DNA of 9,263 nucleotides from positions 1 to 9,263 of the forward strand of contig PEWQ01000061.1 in the NCBI GenBank assembly GCA_002780065.1. Direction: 5' to 3'. Shown here piece after piece: positions 5,151 through 9,263 of this stretch. The notes below the pieces were generated by a model, which was given only the letters and a program-made list of their open reading frames with translations, was not told the origin of the DNA and searched no databases. The translations under genes were made by a program, and so were the position numbers. How positions within the stretch are numbered: the stretch's first letter is position 1; the number at the start of each line of letters is the position of its first letter. This stretch comes from Candidatus Hydrogenedentes bacterium CG07_land_8_20_14_0_80_42_17. Lineage in GTDB: Bacteria; UBA8481.

Positions 5151-8100
5151 ATGCGAGATATTATGAAACTAAAGCGTTTTAGTTTATCAATTACAACTTT
5201 GCCAATTTATTATGTGCCGATATCACTTCTAATAGTCTCATTATTTTCGCAGTCCGCATTCGCAGGGCCAATGGTCAACGATACAATAACCGTTTCCGGA
5301 GAATTCAATGGATGGCCTAATAACGACAACATGATTTATGGAGGAGAAGCATCAGCCGCAACTGATTTCCCGAATTATAAGATATGGTATCTTACGTCAC
5401 AAATTACTTACGATACTCAAGACGAATTCAAATTTGAAAATTGGGGTTGGGGTAACCAATGGCTTGCAACGGCTGGCGGAGACGGTTCTGCAGATGCAGT
5501 TTCATTGAATACGGTTTATACAGTCTACTGGGATAATTCAGATCCCAGAGACAATATGTCAATGCAGAGTATGACAGCCAACTGGTACTACACCTTTAGA
5601 ATTTATGATACCGGATATGCGAATTCATCAGCGGCGATTCTTGCTACGTCAGCGGGTCCTGTTTCAATATCGACTGTTCAGTCTGTATCCGATACCACCT
5701 CGAATAATAATGTGGAAGTGATGATTACGCTCTCGGCGGCAAAATGTGCGCAGGAAAATCTTTTTCTCGTTTACACAGTTGACGATTGGACTACAAGAAA
5801 AGTAGCAGTTGCAACTTTTGTTTCGGGTTCAACCTACAAAGCAACAATTCCAGGATTCACCAGCGGAACCAAAGTTGTTTATTACGTAATCACGACAACT
5901 GTAAGTGCTTCTACATACGAAGGTTATTCTTCTGATATAGAGCGAACATTAGTGACTTTATCCGGAAAAAATAATGGAGGTTCCAATTATTCTTACAAAA
6001 TAACTCCACCTGCAAAAACCTTTCATACAATTTATCCACCGCGCGGAGTCGATGGACTCGGTGGTAAAGCATATTCGGATTCTGAACTTGTTCGTGATTC
6101 TGCCGGCGCCAGAGCATATTTGACTTGGGATACGAATTATTTTTATGTCGGATTTGCGGGTGGAACTACTGACGATGACAAATACAACATTCTTGTTGAT
6201 ACCAATCCAGGAACTGGAATGGGTTCGACAACTAATTTTTCAGGACGGAGCGGTTGGGACACATGGCACGCGCCGGATATAGCTTACCAAGCGCTCACGT
6301 CTGCTGTCACACGTTATTGGGGAAGCTCAAGCGGGTGGGGCGGCGCAACAGATGTGACAACATCATGCACAACATATTTCGGATACAACACGGGCGGAAC
6401 CGAAGATACAATTATTGTCGGAATTCCGCGCTCACATTTTCCTGCGAACACAAGAACTGACTCGATAGCTTTCTGGATATATGCATCGTCGAACGCAGAT
6501 GTAATGTGGGCGAACTTCGACAACACTACGAACGGAATGGACTTTTTTATGTCCGATTCGCAAATGGTCGTAAACGATTCTACCGTGCCTTCTACGCCAG
6601 TTTTAGCTCAAGTCTATCCTTCACGGTCTGCAACTGATTCTTTTACTATTTCGTGGACCGCTTCTTCGGATCCTTCCGGAATTGCCGGATACTATTACAA
6701 AATAAGTTCTCCTCCGACTGCGGACACAGATGGAACGTTTACACGCACTACTTCAGTTTCAGGAGTATCTGCGGGCGGAGCTGTCGGCAGTGACAGCGTC
6801 TATGTCTGGGCAATGGACCGATGTATGAATCTCAATTATACAAATAGAGATCAAAGCTCTGACACGCTTGAGACGCTCAACCTTTTTGCAGAGCCAGTTG
6901 TCATCAACGAAATATTCGCTATCGATCATGCCTCTCTTGGTTCTTCCGACAGTTTCAGCTTTATCGAACTTTACAACTCCAGCGCTTCTTCCAAAGATAT
7001 CGGCAACTGGACGATTACCGATTACACAACGAATTTGCCAATACCAGGGGGAACCATCATTGGCACACAAAACTTTCTCGTGTATCATGTAAAAAGAGGA
7101 ATCAACTACACTGACAGCTATGGCGTTGTTCACATCTTTTCGACTTCAGACACTACAATAAAACCCGGCACTCAAGCGAACTTAAATTCGTATGGACTTT
7201 ATCGAAGCTCGGTTAAAGATTCGACAACCATAAACGATTTCGTTTGCATTTCAACGTCGTCATCAGGTTCGACAAATGATGACAGTGATGCAGTCGCGTA
7301 TGGAATATGGACGAACGACAGCATTGCAACGGTCGGTTCATTTACCGGAGCAAGTATTGTCAGACGCTACATCGACGGAATTGACAACGACACTCCAGGA
7401 AATTGGTATGCAGGTACTTCTCCAACATGGAGTCTTGGATTCACAAATGGCGCAGGCAACAGAACCACTGTTGCTCAAATTGGCTCCGAGACGCTTGCAC
7501 TCAAACAGAGCGATTATTCGACAGATACTTATATTGCTTCAACAGGCGACACAATCTTTTTGGATCTCAGTGTCACTACGAGCCCGGGCAATACTTATAT
7601 CGACAACATACCTGTAAAAATATTCTCGTCAAACGACACGATTGTAGTAGTTCTTCGAGAAAATTCTCCAGCCGCAAAGAGATTTCACGGATACTTTAAA
7701 ATAGTCAGCACAACAAATAAACGCGACAATGAATTGTATGTTGTGCCGCCTGATATAGTTTACTGCACGACAGTAGTAGGCGGTGCCTTGCAGCTTGCCG
7801 GAACAGACGCCGCGGATTCTTTGACCGTTATTGCGTCTCCAACAGCGCCGACAGCATCGCCGATAAAAGTTGTTCGACAATTTGATGGAGTCGATACGCT
7901 CGCGCTTCTTGGCGGAGACACAGTTCAGATTCATACAACTTTTGACGATGTAAATGGCGCTGACGAAATTCAAAAAGGAAATTTGTTTGTAGCGTTGATA
8001 AGAACTACTTCGGACAGCATTGTGCTGAAATCTATTAGTGGGCTGACGAGCATCGACTTTGGTTCAGATACTATTCAGTCTTCAATTTCTCTTGATAGTT

Positions 8101-9263
8101 CGGTATCAGGAACAAATCTGCTCTGCACATGGACACTGACCTTCAAATGGAACTGGGTATCGCCTGGAGCATATACTCTTTCAGCTCGAGCAGTTGATTC
8201 GACAGGACTCGAGTCTTCATGGACAGACTCGACAGGAAATTTCTATTTCATAAATGCTCTTGCCTTCAGCGGCACGCTATCGGGTTCCGGAACATGGAAC
8301 GGCGCAGTTTCCGCCGGAAAATATTTACGCGGTTCCGAGACAGTGACATGGTCGGGGTTGAACGTTGTTTATTCAGGTTCGAATCTAGCGCCTGCTGATA
8401 ACAATTATTTCGATATTCGTTCAGTCGATGATGATGGAGCTATTCAGGATCAAACAAGCGGAACATCTTTGAATATAGCTCGAACTGTGAGCGCAGTTAA
8501 CGACCTCACTGAAGCGGACACGTTTTATTTAATAAACCTGCCTGCGTCCGCTTCATTTGCAGATACGAGAACATCTCCGGTTTTCGCGGTCGATGCAACT
8601 TCACCGGTAATTACGTTCAATCGCGACTCATACACATTCAAAGCGCCGTCGATGGATTCTTACGGTTCGATTATCAACATCGATTTCAGCGATGCGGACC
8701 AGCACATCGATACGGCATACGTTTGGATAGAGGCAGACACACAGATAATCACATCTTATGGTGGAGCGAGCTATACAACTAACTGGGCCCTTTCCTCTTC
8801 GCTTTACAATTCATTGGGCGCAGGTCCGACACAGCTTTGGGTCGAGGCAGTAGACAGCGTTGGGAATAAAACTACAGGTTCTTTTTACGCATCGAAACAA
8901 ATTATTACGATTGATGGAGATCTATCAGATTGGCAAGCAGACGAAGATATAGGAACAAGAGGCGGAAAAACTTTTTATCTAACATGGGACGATACGTTTG
9001 TCTTTATCGGTTACGATCAGCAAGACCTCGATGATAATGAAAATAATCCCGGCAATGTTGGTGACAATGGAGATCTCTTTGTCTTCTTCAACTTTAATGG
9101 AGCTACGGAAGGGACGCCGACTCCGCCTGCATGGAACGGAATGGAGGCGCATACGCTTCCAAGACCTTTCCAATGGGTTTTTGCGCTCGAGGGAAACACT
9201 CCAGTTCCAAAATATGATAATCTGCGTAAATACACCGGAGGCGCATGGGCCTCAGACCAAGAG
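5151..9263 (+). CDS. Large exported multimodular protein (CBM9/DOMON-like, FN3, LTD), 3' end beyond window
   Basis: The frame stays open from ATG 5151 to the last base, 1371 codons with no stop, so the protein is incomplete here. A signal peptide covers residues 1-38 (hydrophobic core, AFA before GP). A second ATG at 5163 (residue 5) would give MKLKRFS, an equally good signal peptide; GAGG at 5132-5135 is 15 bases from the first ATG, so the start is uncertain by four codons. Modules in order: a beta module with VSGEFNGW (48-55), like glycogen/starch-binding E-set domains; an Ig-like module (about 175-265) ending VVYYVITTT; a CBM9/DOMON-like module (about 292-475; LTWDTNYFYVGF from 324); FN3 (about 476-578); a lamin-tail domain (about 582-765; VVINEI, FIELYN at 604-609, then NWTITD); further Ig-like modules (about 905-1045 and 1045-1245); and a second CBM9-like module from about 1251, with ITIDGDLSDW then FYLTWDDTFVFIGYD. 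LTD and CBM9-like domains are common in secreted bacterial proteins. No catalytic domain is visible. An extracellular carbohydrate- or surface-contact role is inferred; any enzyme domain or sorting signal could lie downstream. Confidence 0.88.
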   Translation, partial: MRDIMKLKRFSLSITTLPIYYVPISLLIVSLFSQSAFAGPMVNDTITVSGEFNGWPNNDNMIYGGEASAATDFPNYKIWYLTSQITYDTQDEFKFENWGWGNQWLATAGGDGSADAVSLNTVYTVYWDNSDPRDNMSMQSMTANWYYTFRIYDTGYANSSAAILATSAGPVSISTVQSVSDTTSNNNVEVMITLSAAKCAQENLFLVYTVDDWTTRKVAVATFVSGSTYKATIPGFTSGTKVVYYVITTTVSASTYEGYSSDIERTLVTLSGKNNGGSNYSYKITPPAKTFHTIYPPRGVDGLGGKAYSDSELVRDSAGARAYLTWDTNYFYVGFAGGTTDDDKYNILVDTNPGTGMGSTTNFSGRSGWDTWHAPDIAYQALTSAVTRYWGSSSGWGGATDVTTSCTTYFGYNTGGTEDTIIVGIPRSHFPANTRTDSIAFWIYASSNADVMWANFDNTTNGMDFFMSDSQMVVNDSTVPSTPVLAQVYPSRSATDSFTISWTASSDPSGIAGYYYKISSPPTADTDGTFTRTTSVSGVSAGGAVGSDSVYVWAMDRCMNLNYTNRDQSSDTLETLNLFAEPVVINEIFAIDHASLGSSDSFSFIELYNSSASSKDIGNWTITDYTTNLPIPGGTIIGTQNFLVYHVKRGINYTDSYGVVHIFSTSDTTIKPGTQANLNSYGLYRSSVKDSTTINDFVCISTSSSGSTNDDSDAVAYGIWTNDSIATVGSFTGASIVRRYIDGIDNDTPGNWYAGTSPTWSLGFTNGAGNRTTVAQIGSETLALKQSDYSTDTYIASTGDTIFLDLSVTTSPGNTYIDNIPVKIFSSNDTIVVVLRENSPAAKRFHGYFKIVSTTNKRDNELYVVPPDIVYCTTVVGGALQLAGTDAADSLTVIASPTAPTASPIKVVRQFDGVDTLALLGGDTVQIHTTFDDVNGADEIQKGNLFVALIRTTSDSIVLKSISGLTSIDFGSDTIQSSISLDSSVSGTNLLCTWTLTFKWNWVSPGAYTLSARAVDSTGLESSWTDSTGNFYFINALAFSGTLSGSGTWNGAVSAGKYLRGSETVTWSGLNVVYSGSNLAPADNNYFDIRSVDDDGAIQDQTSGTSLNIARTVSAVNDLTEADTFYLINLPASASFADTRTSPVFAVDATSPVITFNRDSYTFKAPSMDSYGSIINIDFSDADQHIDTAYVWIEADTQIITSYGGASYTTNWALSSSLYNSLGAGPTQLWVEAVDSVGNKTTGSFYASKQIITIDGDLSDWQADEDIGTRGGKTFYLTWDDTFVFIGYDQQDLDDNENNPGNVGDNGDLFVFFNFNGATEGTPTPPAWNGMEAHTLPRPFQWVFALEGNTPVPKYDNLRKYTGGAWASDQE
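6024..6575 (+). other. First CBM9/DOMON-like module of the third protein
   Basis: Residues about 292-475 run from IYPPRGVDGLGGKAY through LTWDTNYFYVGFAG and NILVDTNPGTG to IIVGIPRSHF. The order (short motif with DG, then a strand with W-D---FYVGF, then a DTNPGTG-type loop, then an I-V-IPRS strand) follows CBM9-like/DOMON beta-sandwich domains. In well-studied members these bind sugars or haem; I cannot tell which applies here. Confidence 0.55.
6894..7445 (+). other. Lamin-tail (LTD) domain of the third protein
   Basis: Residues about 582-765 contain PVVINEIFA, a Ser-rich loop, FIELYNSS, DIGNWTITDYTT and a long beta-rich tail that ends with SIVRRYIDG and NTPGNW-like residues. This is the LTD pattern: V-INEI, F-ELYN, W-L-D. 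In bacteria LTD domains are found in secreted proteins, often next to nucleases, phosphodiesterases or adhesion modules; no such enzyme is seen within this window. Confidence 0.7.
8901..9263 (+). other. Second CBM9/DOMON-like module, cut by the window end
   Basis: From residue 1251 the protein reads ITIDGDLSDWQADEDIG, then FYLTWDDTFVFIGYDQQDL and DLFVFFNFNG. The DG-LSDW opening and the TWDD---FIGYD strand are strong marks of CBM9-like domains. The module resembles the first one near residues 299-335 in layout, which suggests an internal duplication. It is incomplete or only just complete at the window edge. Confidence 0.65.

Noticed and set aside
6254-7973. Short frames on both strands within the third gene, up to 124 codons
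   Set aside because: The main frame is continuous from 5151 to 9263 with clear domains; these are out-of-frame shadows of it.
8979-9235. Two overlapping minus-strand frames at the window end
   Set aside because: They are antisense to the CBM9-like module, which is coherent on the plus strand.

Overview
The window carries three plus-strand genes, tightly packed. Their order is a large exported FecR-type modular protein (207-4100), a threonylcarbamoyl-AMP synthase of the long Sua5 type (4142-5080), and a second very large exported modular protein that starts near 5151 and is still open at the window edge. There is no RNA gene, mobile element, CRISPR array or integration site that I can support. 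Base composition is moderately AT-rich, with AT-rich intergenic gaps. Both giant proteins have Sec signal peptides and are built from beta-sandwich and beta-helix modules, which fits a free-living bacterium with a large surface or secreted proteome. FecR-FN3-beta-helix chimeras, and LTD/CBM9-like/FN3 chimeras, are my recollection of uncultured Gram-negative candidate lineages (Elusimicrobiota, Margulisbacteria, Omnitrophota or FCB-like groups). The sequence does not fix the phylum.

Layout. Positions 1-206 are a leader region with no convincing gene. It holds three small inverted repeats, a weak promoter-like pair, a possible 39-codon leader ORF and a good Shine-Dalgarno sequence for the first gene. 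The first gene encodes signal peptide - FecR domain - two tandem FN3 domains - a possible NTF2-like domain - two IPT/TIG-like domains - a right-handed parallel beta-helix. A 41-bp gap follows. Most of it is a 13-bp stem-loop whose left arm contains the only Shine-Dalgarno-like sequence in front of the sua5 gene. The sua5 gene is a complete housekeeping gene with all main family motifs. The next 70 bp hold a recognisable sigma70-type promoter and an 8-bp direct repeat spaced 20 bp apart. The last 4113 bases are one uninterrupted reading frame (1371 codons) encoding signal peptide - carbohydrate-binding-like beta module - Ig-like module - CBM9/DOMON-like module - FN3 - lamin-tail (LTD) domain - further Ig-like modules - a second CBM9/DOMON-like module. 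Its stop codon lies beyond the window.

Function. The two exported proteins look like surface or extracellular adhesion/carbohydrate-contact proteins, but no enzymatic domain is visible in either and their ligands cannot be read from the sequence. The sua5 gene between them makes the t6A tRNA modification precursor and is probably a neighbour by position rather than by function. I do not see a clear new defence, mobile or biosynthetic system here. The points most worth checking are the domain architectures, the stem-loop before sua5 and the promoter/repeat block before the third gene.
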